DNA of 39,639 nucleotides from Nocardia pseudobrasiliensis NBRC 108224 (GCF_001613105.1 NZ_BDBS01000073.1:1-39639), one strand, 5' to 3'. Numbered from the stretch's first letter, positions 7,644 through 16,646 are shown. The notes: a model not told the origin generated them from the letters alone. A program made the numbers and translations.

Positions 7644-8084
7644 GTGCAGAATTCCTCGCTTCTGGACGAGCTGGTCACCGACGCTGGCCGCGACGGTGTG
7701 CAGCAGCTCGTGGTCGGTGCCATCGTCCAGCACGAGGGCAGGGTTTTGCTGCTGCAACGACCGAGTGATGACTTCATGGGCGGCATCTGGGAATTGCCCA
7801 GCGGCAAAGTAGAGCCGGGAGAAACCCTCGACCAGGCGCTGACACGCGAGGTCAAGGAGGAAACCGGCCTGGATGTCGTCGGCATCGGGCGCTTTCTGGG
7901 CGATTTCGACTATCGATCCGGCAGCGGGAAGAACAGCCGTCAGTTCAACTTCGTCGTCGAGATCGCCTCGGCAACACCGGTCATGCTGCAGGAACACGAC
8001 CTCTACGCCTGGACCGAACTCACCGAGGAACCACCTGTGACAGACGCGGTGAAGAAGATACTGCTGCGCTACCAGCAAGCCTGA
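7644..8084 (+). CDS. Nudix hydrolase
   Basis: The product has 146 residues from a GTG start at 7644. It carries a full Nudix box, GKVEPGETLDQALTREVKEETGL (read here as G-x5-E-x7-R-E-V-x-E-E-x-G), at about residues 51-73, following the usual WELPSG strand. Such enzymes cleave nucleoside diphosphates linked to another moiety, using Mg2+ held by the REVKEE glutamates. MutT-like and nucleotide-sugar substrates are both possible. It is the first gene of the accessory block. A second, unrelated-looking Nudix gene follows on the opposite strand. Actinomycete integrative elements can carry a Nudix immunity factor (Pif of pSAM2), which is one possible context. Confidence 0.88.
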   Translation: MQNSSLLDELVTDAGRDGVQQLVVGAIVQHEGRVLLLQRPSDDFMGGIWELPSGKVEPGETLDQALTREVKEETGLDVVGIGRFLGDFDYRSGSGKNSRQFNFVVEIASATPVMLQEHDLYAWTELTEEPPVTDAVKKILLRYQQA

Positions 8085-8163
8085 ACGCTGACCGTCCCCA
8101 CCTCACTCCGGTGTGGAACTTCCATTCTGCGGTGTCCTCCTACGCCCCGAGAGGCGGTCCCAC

Positions 8164-8631
8164 TCAGCCGAGGTATGGGTAGTTGCCGGACAGGTAATCG
8201 CCGATCTGCTGTCGCATGCTCGGGTGGATGTCGTAGTGGTCCAGTTCTTCTGGGTTGACGAAGGCCACGCCGTCGGCCTCGTCGTTAATCGTTGGCTCCC
8301 CGGTAACCGGGAGGCCGATGTAGGTGTTCTCGTATTGCTGGCGTATCTCACCGTCGGTGTAGGCGACGATATGGTTCGGGTTGCTGTACACGCCAAGGAA
8401 ACCCGTAATCTCCGCGGTGATGCCGGTCTCCTCGTTGCACTCACGCACAGCACATTGGGCGGCGGTCTCACCGAACTCCATGGCTCCGCCGGGCAGCGCC
8501 CATTGGCCGGTGTCGCGGCGGCGCTGCAGCAGGATCGCTCCGGAATCGTCGGTGACGAGCAGGTTGCACGCCACCACAAGGGAATTCGGCTTCGGCGCCT
8601 GCGGGTCGTAGAAGTACTCGATCCTGCCCAT
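8164..8631 (-). CDS. Nudix hydrolase, second copy type
   Basis: The product has 155 residues. The N-terminus FYDPQAPKPNSLVVACNLLV leads into an ALPGGAMEFGET...RECNEETGI Nudix box at about residues 46-70, with all catalytic Glu residues present. The leading FYDPxAPxPN stretch is typical of actinobacterial ADP-ribose/nucleotide-type Nudix proteins. It lies 79 bases upstream of the valyl-tRNA synthetase 3' end when read along the minus strand, and may be co-transcribed after it. The substrate cannot be read from sequence. Confidence 0.88.
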   Translation of the reverse strand: MGRIEYFYDPQAPKPNSLVVACNLLVTDDSGAILLQRRRDTGQWALPGGAMEFGETAAQCAVRECNEETGITAEITGFLGVYSNPNHIVAYTDGEIRQQYENTYIGLPVTGEPTINDEADGVAFVNPEELDHYDIHPSMRQQIGDYLSGNYPYLG

Positions 8632-8710
8632 GCGTACAGTCTTTCCCTTCGAGTCGGCCCGCTCTAGGTGTGCCGTCGACGAGCAACGGCCGACGGCACA
8701 CCGTCGCGCG

Positions 8711-11332
8711 CTACTTCACAGGCAGCACGGTGAGCTGACTTTCGATGCGCTCGATATCCCTCTCCGCCTTAGCTTTCCGATCCCGTATCCCGTCGACGAC
8801 GGACGCTGGCGCCTTGGCCAGGAAGCCATCGTTGCCGAGCTTGGCGCTGGTGGATGTGAGATCCTTTTGCGCTGCGGCAAGGTCCTTTTCGAGGCGGCGA
8901 CGTTCGGCGTCCACGTCGATCGCCTGGGACAGGTCCACACTGATCCGAGCCTCACCGATCGGCAGCGTCGCCGTAACCTGGAAGCCCTCGCCTGCCACGT
9001 CGAGTCGCAGCAGCTGCCGGATCGCCGCCTCGTGAGGGCCAAGTACCGCAGTGAGCTCCAGCTGGGCGGGGATGGGCTGGGTATTGCGGACGCCTTGGTC
9101 GGAGCGGAATCGGCGAACCTCGGTCACGAACTCCTGCAGTTCGGCAATCTCGGCTTCGGCGGCCGGGTCGCGATAGCCGGTGTCGGTCGGCCAGGTGGCG
9201 ACTACGACCGATTCGCCGCCGGTGAGGGTCGTCCACAACTGTTCGGTCACGAACGGAACGATCGGATGCAGCAGGCGCAACACCGTATCCAGGACGTGCC
9301 CGAGTATCCGGCGAGAATTGTCAGCGGCCGAACCACCTTGGGCGAACGCGGTCTTGGTAAGTTCGAGGTACCAGTCGAAGACCTCGTCCCACGCGAAGTG
9401 ATACAGCAGATCGGTCAGCTTCGCGAACTGGTAATCGTCGAACAGGGCATCCGCCTCGGCGACAACGGTATTGAGCCGGGACAGGATCCACCTGTCGACC
9501 GCGGGCAGGGCCTGCGGGTCCGGCAGTTCGCCGGTGGTGGTGGCACCGTTGAGGAGAGCGAAGCGGGTGGCGTTCCAGATCTTGGTGGTGAAGTTACGGG
9601 CACCTTCGACCGATTCCTCACCGACCGGGGCGTCCGCGCCCGGATTGGCCGCACGGGCCAGGGCGAAGCGCAGGGCGTCGGTACCGTAAGCGTCCATCCA
9701 GTCGATGGGGTCGACGACATTGCCGAACGACTTGCTCATCTTCTTGCCGTGCTTGTCACGGACCATCCCGTGCAGGGCGATCACCGGGAACGGGGCGGTC
9801 TGGCCGTCGCTGAGGTAGAGCCCGAACATCATCATCCGGGCGATCCAGAAAAACAGCAGATCGTAGCCGGTGAACAAGACGCTGTTCGGGTAGAACTTCA
9901 CCAGCGCATCGGTCTTGTCCGGCCAGCCCAGGGAGGAGAACGGCCACAGCCCGGAGGAGAACCAGGTATCGAGCACATCCGGGTCCTGGGTCCAACCCGG
10001 CTCGGTCGGCGCAGCGTCGTCGGGGCCGAGGCAGACGGCTTCGCCGTTGGGCCCGTACCAGACGGGGATGCGGTGGCCCCACCACAGCTGCCGGGAGATG
10101 CACCAGTCCCGCAGGTTGTCCACCCACGCGAAATACCGCGACTCCAGGCTCGCCGGATGGATCTGCACTCGCCCGTCACGCACCGCGTCGCCGGCCATCT
10201 TCGCCAAGGGCGCGACCTTCACCCACCACTGCAACGACTGCCGCGGCTCGATCGTGGTCCCGCACCGCGAGCAATGCCCGACCGCATGCACATACGGCCG
10301 CTTCTCCGTCACGATCCGTCCCTCGGCCCGCAGCGCCGCCACGATCGCGGCCCGCGCTTCGAACCGATCCAGTCCTTGGAACGGTCCGTGCGCGGTGATG
10401 ACGCCGCGCTCATCGAGCACCGTCAGCGACGGCAGGCTATGCCGCTGGCCGATCTCGAAGTCGTTCGGGTCATGGGCGGGAGTGACTTTGACTGCGCCGG
10501 TACCGAATTCGGGATCGACGTGCTCGTCGGCGACGATTGGAATCCGGCGGCCAGTCAGTGGCAACTCGATCTCGGTACCGACCAGATGCCGGTACCGCTC
10601 ATCGTCCGGATGCACCGCGACCGCGGTGTCACCGAGCATGGTCTCCGCGCGAGTGGTCGCCACCACGATGGCGGTGGTGTCATCGCCGTAGCGGATCGAC
10701 ACCAGCTCGCCCTCGTCGTCCTGATATTCGACCTCGATGTCCGACAACGCGGTCAAACACCGAGGGCACCAGTTGATAATGCGTTCGGCACGGTAGATCA
10801 GGCCGTCGTCGTAGAGGCGTTTGAAGATCGTCTGCACCGCCCGCGACAAACCCTCGTCCATCGTGAAGCGTTCGCGGTCCCAGTCCACGCCGTCGCCGAG
10901 GCGCCGCATCTGATCGGAGATCTGCCCGCCCGAGGAGTTCTTCCACGCCCACACCCGCTCCACGAACGCGTCGCGGCCGAGATCATGGCGTGACAGGCTC
11001 TCTTTGGCGAGTTCGCGTTCGACGACGTTCTGGGTGGCGATGCCGGCGTGGTCCATGCCAGGCTGCCACAGCACTTCGTAGCCCTGCATGCGCTTGCGGC
11101 GGGTGAGGGCGTCGATCTGGGTGTGTTCGAAGGCGTGGCCCATGTGCAGCCGACCGGTGACGTTCGGGGGCGGGATGACGATCGAGTACGGGGGCTTGTC
11201 GCTGGCGGGGTCGGCGTGGAAGTAACCGGCGTCTACCCACCGTACGTACAGCTCGCTTTCGAGTACCGCCGGTACGAACGTCGTCGGCAGCGTCGAAGGG
11301 GCCATCTCTGTACGGGGGTTGGATTCGGTCAC
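8711..11332 (-). CDS. valS: Valine--tRNA ligase (Cys-rich knuckle type, atypical neighbourhood)
   Basis: The product has 873 residues from GTG 11332, the usual ValRS size; an in-frame ATG at 11305 and one further upstream are alternatives. Class I signatures are present: PPPNVTGRLHMGHAFE (HIGH-type, about 55-70) and KKMSKSFGN (about 530). The large editing (CP1) domain, anticodon-binding helices and C-terminal coiled coil (RRRLEKDLAAAQKDL) are all in place, so it should be active. Two metal-type knuckles, NWCPRCLTAL (about 188) and HCSRCGTTIEP (about 353), are kept; from memory the M. tuberculosis ValRS has lost these cysteines. The gene is not beside folC, its usual partner in actinobacteria, but sits between a Nudix gene and a biosynthetic-looking operon. 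It may be an accessory second ValRS. It starts 74 bases after the GT2 gene. Confidence 0.95.
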   Translation of the reverse strand: MTESNPRTEMAPSTLPTTFVPAVLESELYVRWVDAGYFHADPASDKPPYSIVIPPPNVTGRLHMGHAFEHTQIDALTRRKRMQGYEVLWQPGMDHAGIATQNVVERELAKESLSRHDLGRDAFVERVWAWKNSSGGQISDQMRRLGDGVDWDRERFTMDEGLSRAVQTIFKRLYDDGLIYRAERIINWCPRCLTALSDIEVEYQDDEGELVSIRYGDDTTAIVVATTRAETMLGDTAVAVHPDDERYRHLVGTEIELPLTGRRIPIVADEHVDPEFGTGAVKVTPAHDPNDFEIGQRHSLPSLTVLDERGVITAHGPFQGLDRFEARAAIVAALRAEGRIVTEKRPYVHAVGHCSRCGTTIEPRQSLQWWVKVAPLAKMAGDAVRDGRVQIHPASLESRYFAWVDNLRDWCISRQLWWGHRIPVWYGPNGEAVCLGPDDAAPTEPGWTQDPDVLDTWFSSGLWPFSSLGWPDKTDALVKFYPNSVLFTGYDLLFFWIARMMMFGLYLSDGQTAPFPVIALHGMVRDKHGKKMSKSFGNVVDPIDWMDAYGTDALRFALARAANPGADAPVGEESVEGARNFTTKIWNATRFALLNGATTTGELPDPQALPAVDRWILSRLNTVVAEADALFDDYQFAKLTDLLYHFAWDEVFDWYLELTKTAFAQGGSAADNSRRILGHVLDTVLRLLHPIVPFVTEQLWTTLTGGESVVVATWPTDTGYRDPAAEAEIAELQEFVTEVRRFRSDQGVRNTQPIPAQLELTAVLGPHEAAIRQLLRLDVAGEGFQVTATLPIGEARISVDLSQAIDVDAERRRLEKDLAAAQKDLTSTSAKLGNDGFLAKAPASVVDGIRDRKAKAERDIERIESQLTVLPVK

Positions 11333-11406
11333 AGCAGACCAGCATATGGGCTGCCCACCAGCAGGGTTGCGGCTAGTGGGTGATAGGCCCGGCGCCGGTT
11401 GATTGC

Positions 11407-12333
11407 TCATGGGATCCCCAACGGTTCGTAAGGGCTGGCGAGGGTGAACTGACGGCCGCGGGCGACGGTCAGCGCTTGATCGAGGTCGTAGGCGGCCATG
11501 TGCAGCAGGTCGGTGAGCCGATTCGGTTTGGCCGCGCAGACCAGCTCGGCGATCTTGCGGGCCGGGCGCGGATCGTCCAGAACGGCTTGGAAGTAGTCGA
11601 GGTTGCGCTCGACCACCAGCAAAGTGGTTTCCAGCTCGCTGACCTCGCCCGCCGAGAGCCGCTGCCACCTTTGGTGGATCCGATACTCGTGGAAGGGACC
11701 GGGAAGACAGTGGATACGGTTGGCAGCGCAGCGGCGGTAGCGGGTGGCGAGCAGGTCGATCGCGAAGGCCCAGTCCTGCCATTTCCGTATCGCGGGATCG
11801 TAACCTCCGGCGGCAAGTCCATCGCGGCGCCGGTAGACGATCGGCAATGGCGCGTGGTGTTTGCGCGCGATCAGCTGCTCGTCGGCGGGATAGGCGGAAA
11901 TGGTGAGGCCGTCGAAGTCGCCGACCATTCGCGAAAAGGTATGCACGAAGGCGACATCCGGATCCTCGACCAGGATCTGCACCGCACGCTCAAGGTAACC
12001 CCCGTCGGCGAGCAGCGCGGGATCGGTGGCCAGACGATCATCACAATCCAGTGGGAGAACGAAGTCGCAGCGTGCGGCCCGCAGACCCGCGGTGCGAGCC
12101 AGTTGCACACCGCCGTGTTCGGGCAGGCGAATAACACGCACACCCTTGTGACCTCGGCACCCTTCGATCGCGCGGAGTGTGGCCGCGTCGTCGGAGGCAT
12201 CGTCGACAACGACGATCTCTTGCGGAAGGGTGAGAGGTTGCGCCGCTAGGGATTCGATGGCCTCGACAAGGAAGACGCCACAGTTGTGACACGGCACGAC
12301 AACACTGATCCCCCGGATGCCTCCCATACTCAT
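11407..12333 (-). CDS. GT2 family glycosyltransferase
   Basis: The product has 308 residues with the GT-A fold opening ISVVVPCHNCGVFLVEAIES and IVVVDDASDD, then LDCDDR as the DxD-type metal/nucleotide-sugar site at about residue 95, and KWQDWAFAIDLL as the acceptor-side helix. It has no membrane segment. Its ATG overlaps the stop of the preceding methyltransferase (ATGA), so expression is coupled. It is the last gene of an oxidoreductase - methyltransferase - glycosyltransferase operon, which suggests modification of a small sugar-bearing or cyclitol-like metabolite. The donor and acceptor are unknown. Confidence 0.85.
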   Translation of the reverse strand: MSMGGIRGISVVVPCHNCGVFLVEAIESLAAQPLTLPQEIVVVDDASDDAATLRAIEGCRGHKGVRVIRLPEHGGVQLARTAGLRAARCDFVLPLDCDDRLATDPALLADGGYLERAVQILVEDPDVAFVHTFSRMVGDFDGLTISAYPADEQLIARKHHAPLPIVYRRRDGLAAGGYDPAIRKWQDWAFAIDLLATRYRRCAANRIHCLPGPFHEYRIHQRWQRLSAGEVSELETTLLVVERNLDYFQAVLDDPRPARKIAELVCAAKPNRLTDLLHMAAYDLDQALTVARGRQFTLASPYEPLGIP

Positions 12334-13055
12334 GCCACCCCTCTCGCAATCGGAGCGGTATGCCTCGCTGTGACAATGATCCTGTTGGCACGGAAGTACT
12401 TTCGTTTGTCAGCAGCGTTGCCGGTATCGCTCGAGTTGTTCTCGGAATACGTGGTCACGGTCAGGTGGCCTTCCCAGTGGTGGTAGAGGCGGTCGATGAG
12501 TGAGCGGAATTCGGCGGCGGTGTAGGCGGCTTCGCCTTCGATGACCACGCGGCGGCCGGTCCGGTCGGTACGTTCGATATCCGTGAATACTTCCAAGTAG
12601 TGGCCTGCACCGGCTGGTGCGCTCTGGATACAGCGGGTCAGCAGTTCTCGCACGTGGCGCCGCCCGAGGTAGTGCAGGACATTGCGGGCGACGACGATGC
12701 CGAATTGTGTACGCACGTCATAGTTTTCGATGCGCTGTTCGACGATGTCGAGTCGCTGGGCCAGTTCCGGCTGGTCGGCAATTCGGGTTCGCAGGATCTC
12801 GGCCGGGATCTGATCGACAGCGACTGTGTGAAATCCCAAGCAGGCCAGGGCGATGGCGTAGGTTCCCCGCCCGTATCCGAGTTCTAGCGCGGTTTGCGGA
12901 GCTCTGGGATCGAGTGCATTGACGAATGCCGCGAACCGGTCGCAGACCGGCGCGTCGAGCCGTTCGGCGGTATCGGCGCCGTCAGTGAGGGCTTTCCGGT
13001 AGAACTCGCGTACGGAGCGTTGCGAGCGGATCACGGACATCGTCGTCCCTTCCAT
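12330..13055 (-). CDS. Class I SAM-dependent methyltransferase
   Basis: The product has 241 residues. Motif I is ALELGYGRGTYAIAL (about 56-70), followed by VAVDQIP with an acidic residue at the end of strand 2, and FGIVVARNVLHYL as motif IV/post-IV. This is the SAM-binding Rossmann fold with no obvious protein or nucleic-acid recognition domain, so a small-molecule acceptor is likely. The ATG at 13055 shares its A with the TGA of the upstream oxidoreductase; a second ATG five codons later is also possible. Both ends overlap neighbouring genes, showing a translationally coupled operon. Confidence 0.85.
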   Translation of the reverse strand: MEGTTMSVIRSQRSVREFYRKALTDGADTAERLDAPVCDRFAAFVNALDPRAPQTALELGYGRGTYAIALACLGFHTVAVDQIPAEILRTRIADQPELAQRLDIVEQRIENYDVRTQFGIVVARNVLHYLGRRHVRELLTRCIQSAPAGAGHYLEVFTDIERTDRTGRRVVIEGEAAYTAAEFRSLIDRLYHHWEGHLTVTTYSENNSSDTGNAADKRKYFRANRIIVTARHTAPIARGVA

Positions 13056-14410
13056 CAGAATTCGTCGATTTCCACGGTCTGGCCCGGAATGCGCAGCGAC
13101 AGGGCCAGTGCTTCCACCACCCGCATCGGCAGGTAATGATCGGCGAGCTGACTGCGGGTTTCGGTGCCGCGCAACCAGTTCTCCATCAATTCACGATTGC
13201 TGTCGCTATGGAACAGCCCGTCGAAGGTTTCCTGCGCGACGAACTCCTCACCCGGCATCAACGCCGCGTTGGCTCGCGTGAGGACGTCGGCAACCGCGCC
13301 GATCCGGTCGGCGTCGGACCCGCTGGGGACGTCGTAGCAGTGCACGTGCACCGAATACAGCGTCGAGAGCTGGGCTTCCAGATCGACGCTGGAGGTGCGG
13401 CCGTTCTTGTTGTAGACACCGGCCGGGAACGTCGACCAGTTGCGGATCGACGGCGTGGTCTGCTCGAACGCCAACGTCCCCACCGTGATCGTCGCCCCGG
13501 TGTCGGCGTCGACGAGCCGGAACGTGGAGGTGATGTCAGTTTCGCCGTACCGGCCGGGCTCGCGCGCGAACGCGGCACATGGTGAGTGACCACCAAGGCG
13601 GGCCGTGGCCGCGCCCGGCACTCGGCGCTCCTGGTCGGCCGGATAGGCGCCGAACGAGCACAGCTGGAGTCGCAGCGGCCGGTCGGGCATCACCAGCTTG
13701 TTCAACGCCAAGATCTGCACCGCGAGGTCGATGTAGTGGTAGGCGCCGTGCATGAGCATCCCGTACCCGTATCGATACGGGTGGTCGTCGCGGGTGACGT
13801 ACTCGTGCTCGAGATTCCACACCCCGCCCGCAGCGCGCAGATGGAACGATGTCACCGGCGCCTGCCATTCCAGCAGTCGTTCCCGCAGTGGCGCGATCAC
13901 CTTGCCGTTGTAGATCCTGTGATAGCGGCTCAATGTCATCACCGAATGCCGAACCGACCGCTGCTGCGCGGCCGCAATCAACTCCGCCATCGTCTGCGAA
14001 ATCCGCGCCGGTTCGAACTGCCCCGCAACCATTGGTGCCAGCACCGGCTTCTCCACCAGCGATGCTGTCCCCTCCTCGACACAGCACCGCAGATACCTCT
14101 CATGCGCACCCACCTCTGTCGCGATATACGCCATTGTCGGTAGGCCTCGAACCTTCGCGCCCGCCAACGCCGCCCGTACAGCGTCGCCCCCACCGGCTAC
14201 CCCTCGACGCCCGGACGGCAGGAACACGCACTTACGCGGCTGCGGATCCACACCGGCGAGACGCTCCTCCACCGCGTGCCGTTCGGATTCAAGGTCGACT
14301 ATCGAATATGACTGCAGGAAACCGTCTTTCAGCGCCTGGGCAATACAAGGCATGTACTTGTTCGCCACAATCTCGTCGAACCCGACCACCACCAACTGAT
14401 GTGTTGTCAT
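13055..14410 (-). CDS. Gfo/Idh/MocA-family oxidoreductase-like protein
   Basis: The product has 451 residues. The N-terminal strand HQLVVVGFDEIVANKYMPCI aligns with the NAD(P)-binding G-x-G-x-x-G region but lacks the canonical glycines (VGFDEI). The conserved EKPV motif is present at 120-123, followed by the long mixed C-terminal domain with YHYIDLAVQIL in the place of the usual GxHxxD active-site helix. Family members oxidise or epimerise sugars and cyclitols, or reduce biliverdin-like substrates. The loss of the glycine-rich loop could mean altered cofactor binding. It is the first gene of the three-gene coupled operon. Confidence 0.75.
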   Translation of the reverse strand: MTTHQLVVVGFDEIVANKYMPCIAQALKDGFLQSYSIVDLESERHAVEERLAGVDPQPRKCVFLPSGRRGVAGGGDAVRAALAGAKVRGLPTMAYIATEVGAHERYLRCCVEEGTASLVEKPVLAPMVAGQFEPARISQTMAELIAAAQQRSVRHSVMTLSRYHRIYNGKVIAPLRERLLEWQAPVTSFHLRAAGGVWNLEHEYVTRDDHPYRYGYGMLMHGAYHYIDLAVQILALNKLVMPDRPLRLQLCSFGAYPADQERRVPGAATARLGGHSPCAAFAREPGRYGETDITSTFRLVDADTGATITVGTLAFEQTTPSIRNWSTFPAGVYNKNGRTSSVDLEAQLSTLYSVHVHCYDVPSGSDADRIGAVADVLTRANAALMPGEEFVAQETFDGLFHSDSNRELMENWLRGTETRSQLADHYLPMRVVEALALSLRIPGQTVEIDEF

Positions 14411-14494
14411 GATCCGCTCCCCTCGATCGATGCATTAGATACCGGCGGCACAGGACCTCCGGAAAGAAATTGACGCGAATTCCACCCTGGCCCC

Positions 14495-15004
14495 TCACGC
14501 CGATCGCCGCCGAATCGCGCCGATACTGCGCAAAGTGCCTTCAACTTCACTGAGATATGGCAGCCGAGCGCTGGCTTCCGGGTGCCGATTCCGCGCCCAC
14601 CGGAACGGATAGTTGCCGGGCTCGACCGGCAGCATGACGTGCGTACCCAAACCCGCGATACCAACTCCGAGTCGATCGAAGGCGGTCCGAATGTACTCGT
14701 CAGCCCGCCGATCGAAGTAGACCAGCAGCGTAACCCGCTGGGTCAGCGTGTATTCGACCGCCAGCGCGGACGGAGTCTTATCGAGCACGCGGTACGCAAG
14801 CCGCGCTGGCATTGAAAGTCCGCCGAAGTCTTCAGTTGCAGTCATGCGGACCCAAGGTGTCCGAAACTCGTCTACGTACACTTCTATTGGGATCCGCAGA
14901 CTCTGCAGGTAGATATTGCATTGCGTACGGGCGGCCTGTTCGGAGACAAGTTGGAAACGGTCGTCGCTCACCGCCCGATCACCCCGGCGCGCGTCTTTCG
15001 CCAT
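14495..15004 (-). CDS. Hypothetical protein, 169 residues
   Basis: I do not recognise this protein. From ATG 15004 it has 169 residues, without a signal peptide or membrane segment; GTG 14971 is an alternative start with equally weak ribosome-binding context. The central part, IPIEVYVDEFRTPWVRMTAT and ALAVEYTLTQRVTLLVYFDR, is strand-rich and looks like a real folded domain. The tail is basic (AIRRRSA). It lies between the resolvase-like gene and the oxidoreductase operon, 84 bases from the latter, and may be the first or an accessory gene of that transcript. Confidence 0.6.
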   Translation of the reverse strand: MAKDARRGDRAVSDDRFQLVSEQAARTQCNIYLQSLRIPIEVYVDEFRTPWVRMTATEDFGGLSMPARLAYRVLDKTPSALAVEYTLTQRVTLLVYFDRRADEYIRTAFDRLGVGIAGLGTHVMLPVEPGNYPFRWARNRHPEASARLPYLSEVEGTLRSIGAIRRRSA

Positions 15005-15026
15005 GACAGAAGGCAGATTGCGACCC

Positions 15027-15344
15027 TCACGGTGTGCCAGTAGTGAATTGACCGCGCCGCCATACCGTGCCGGTCTCCGACTCGATGACCTCGTACTGGG
15101 CAATGACGACGTTTTCGCAGCCCCCGAGGTGGGCGAGTCGAGGCGTGATCACCGCTGCGGCGTCAAGGCGGCGTATAGCGTTGAGCAACCGCTGAATCGG
15201 GTTGTCCACCTCAGGGCCGGGTGCGAGCGTCCGGGCCAAGTCGAGATGTCTGCATTTCGCGGTGTCGCGAATTTTCTTTTCGAAGATTGGCTGCTGAACG
15301 CCGGAGATGTCCTTGTCCAGGAAGCCAATAGCTTTCGCCCTCAT
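15027..15344 (-). CDS. Resolvase-like N-terminal domain protein without catalytic motif
   Basis: The product has 105 residues; AGAGGG lies six bases before ATG 15344. The sequence AIGFLDKDISG...FEKKIRDTAKCRHLDLARTL, then AIRRLDAAAVITPRLAHLGG, follows the strand/helix order of the serine-recombinase (resolvase) N-terminal fold. The YxRVS catalytic motif of true resolvases is absent (FLDKDIS instead), and there is no DNA-binding C-terminal domain. Stand-alone proteins of this type are frequent in Nocardia and Rhodococcus near XRE regulators; their role is unknown. It is 22 bases upstream of the hypothetical gene and probably co-transcribed with it. Confidence 0.6.
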   Translation of the reverse strand: MRAKAIGFLDKDISGVQQPIFEKKIRDTAKCRHLDLARTLAPGPEVDNPIQRLLNAIRRLDAAAVITPRLAHLGGCENVVIAQYEVIESETGTVWRRGQFTTGTP

Positions 15345-15412
15345 ATGCCCTCTTATTCCGTATCCGAGGAATGGTTGAGCACATGACGTTAGAGTCCCGC
15401 GACAGCGATAAC

Positions 15413-15429
15413 CCGGTCTCAGAGACCGG
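15413..15429. promoter_or_regulatory. 17-bp perfect palindrome
   Basis: CCGGTCTC, one base, GAGACCGG: eight perfectly matched bases on each side. It lies in the 99-base gap between the XRE regulator stop and the resolvase-like gene start. A one-base centre makes a stable RNA hairpin awkward and there is no T-run, so an operator for the downstream genes is more likely than a terminator. Confidence 0.5.
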
Positions 15430-15443
15430 CTTGTCTCGGCGAC

Positions 15444-16637
15444 CTACACGTCCAGGTGAAGACGCTCCGCGAGCATCGCGGCTTGACCTCGGTTTGCCGA
15501 CCGCGAACTTTGGAGCAGCCGCCCCACCATCTCACGGGCATTCGTGTCGTGGCTGAAATCCTCCGGAGCCACACGTTCGGCATTCAGCAGGTGCAGGAGC
15601 GTGCCAGTGTCCTCGCGGCGCAGCTCGTACGCCCGAGCCAGGTGGAGCGCGAAGGTGTAGTGCCGTTCTACAGAGGGACATTCGCACGCGTCGAGCTGGT
15701 CGGCGATCCGGAGCGCCTCGCTGGCATCCCCTGCTTCCAGCTCGATCGAAACTGCGTGCAGCCCAACGTTGAAGGGGCTGAACATCGTGTGCCCGATATT
15801 CATGGCGACCTTGGCGTCGCCAGCAACCGAGGCGACATCGTTCAATCGGTTCCGCGCTCCCCAGCTGTTCCCCGAGCGAGACTCCGCCACGGCGGCAACG
15901 AGATTGAGCGCTCCTCCCATGGCGAGTGCCGAACCAGTTGCACCGAGGTCCGACGCTATCGCCTCGGCGGCGGATAGCGCGAGCTCCACGGCTGCGCCGT
16001 ATTCATTCGATATCAGCAGCGTGTGGCCAAGATTCCAGCGCGCGACCGCCAATCGGACAGGATCGTCGGCATCTTCAGCAGCCCGTAGTCCACGGTCGGC
16101 GACTACGAATGACAGGTCTGTTCGGCCGATTCGTCGGGTCACGGTACGGAGGAGACCGTACAAATCGCTGGCTATGGCCGCGAGCCGCCGATGCTCAGGA
16201 GCACGTCGCAACGCGCGGGAAGTTGCCTCGGTGTCGCGAATCAGTGCGGGCAGCCCTGGCAAAAGCTCGCTGTAGCGGTGACTGCTGGACTGCCAGATGC
16301 CCCACGCCCGCTCGACACGGCTGGCCAGTTTATCGATGTCGACGGGGTCCTTACCGGTCGACATGAGCGCGAGTGCCAGCCCTTCGCCTGGCGTACCTGA
16401 CGGAGTCACTACGGCCCTGACATCGCCGAGTAGTGCACCCACCGGCACGCCGAGCGCCGTCGCGAGATCTCGCAATACGCCGGCGCTGGGCGTCTTCCGG
16501 CCGCGCTCGATTTGGCCGAGATAGTCAGTGGTTATACCTGCCAAGCCAGCGATAACCGCCTGCGTGCGTCGGCGTTGTTCGCGGTGCAGGCGAATCCGAG
16601 CACCGATATCGTCATTGGGTCGTGACGATGTGGCCAT
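15444..16637 (-). CDS. XRE-family regulator with TPR-like sensor region
   Basis: The product has 397 residues from ATG 16637. Residues 8-70 are a Cro/C1-type HTH (IGARIRLHREQRRRTQAVIA, then DYLGQIERGRKTPSAGVLRDLA). Residues 110-397 are all-helical, with repeated Ala/Leu helices suggesting TPR-like superhelical repeats. This architecture is common in actinobacterial regulators that sense a small ligand or peptide. A TAGTGT hexamer seven bases before the ATG suggests a leaderless transcript, and a perfect inverted repeat covers the start codon, so autoregulation is likely. It diverges from the HAD gene over 34 bases and presumably controls the whole cluster. An upstream in-frame extension into the HAD gene is rejected. 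Confidence 0.82.
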   Translation of the reverse strand: MATSSRPNDDIGARIRLHREQRRRTQAVIAGLAGITTDYLGQIERGRKTPSAGVLRDLATALGVPVGALLGDVRAVVTPSGTPGEGLALALMSTGKDPVDIDKLASRVERAWGIWQSSSHRYSELLPGLPALIRDTEATSRALRRAPEHRRLAAIASDLYGLLRTVTRRIGRTDLSFVVADRGLRAAEDADDPVRLAVARWNLGHTLLISNEYGAAVELALSAAEAIASDLGATGSALAMGGALNLVAAVAESRSGNSWGARNRLNDVASVAGDAKVAMNIGHTMFSPFNVGLHAVSIELEAGDASEALRIADQLDACECPSVERHYTFALHLARAYELRREDTGTLLHLLNAERVAPEDFSHDTNAREMVGRLLQSSRSANRGQAAMLAERLHLDV

Positions 16638-16646
16638 GTTCGTCAC
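16622..16646. promoter_or_regulatory. Inverted-repeat operator candidate over the XRE start codon
   Basis: GTGACGA, 11 bases, TCGTCAC: perfect seven-base arms. The centre contains TGGCCA. The site covers the ATG of the XRE gene (16635-16637), touches its likely -10 hexamer, and lies immediately before the divergent HAD gene. Binding there would block both promoters. This is a natural site for the XRE protein itself. Confidence 0.6.

Noticed and set aside
8630..10993. Long plus-strand open frame of 787 codons opposite valS
   Set aside because: It is antisense to the well-conserved ValRS gene and has the Arg/Gly/Asp-rich composition typical of high-GC antisense frames; no family motif.
11333..11782. 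N-terminal extension of the valS frame
   Set aside because: It overlaps the GT2 gene on the same strand and reads as Arg/Pro-rich shadow sequence; the GTG at 11332 gives a normal ValRS N-terminus.
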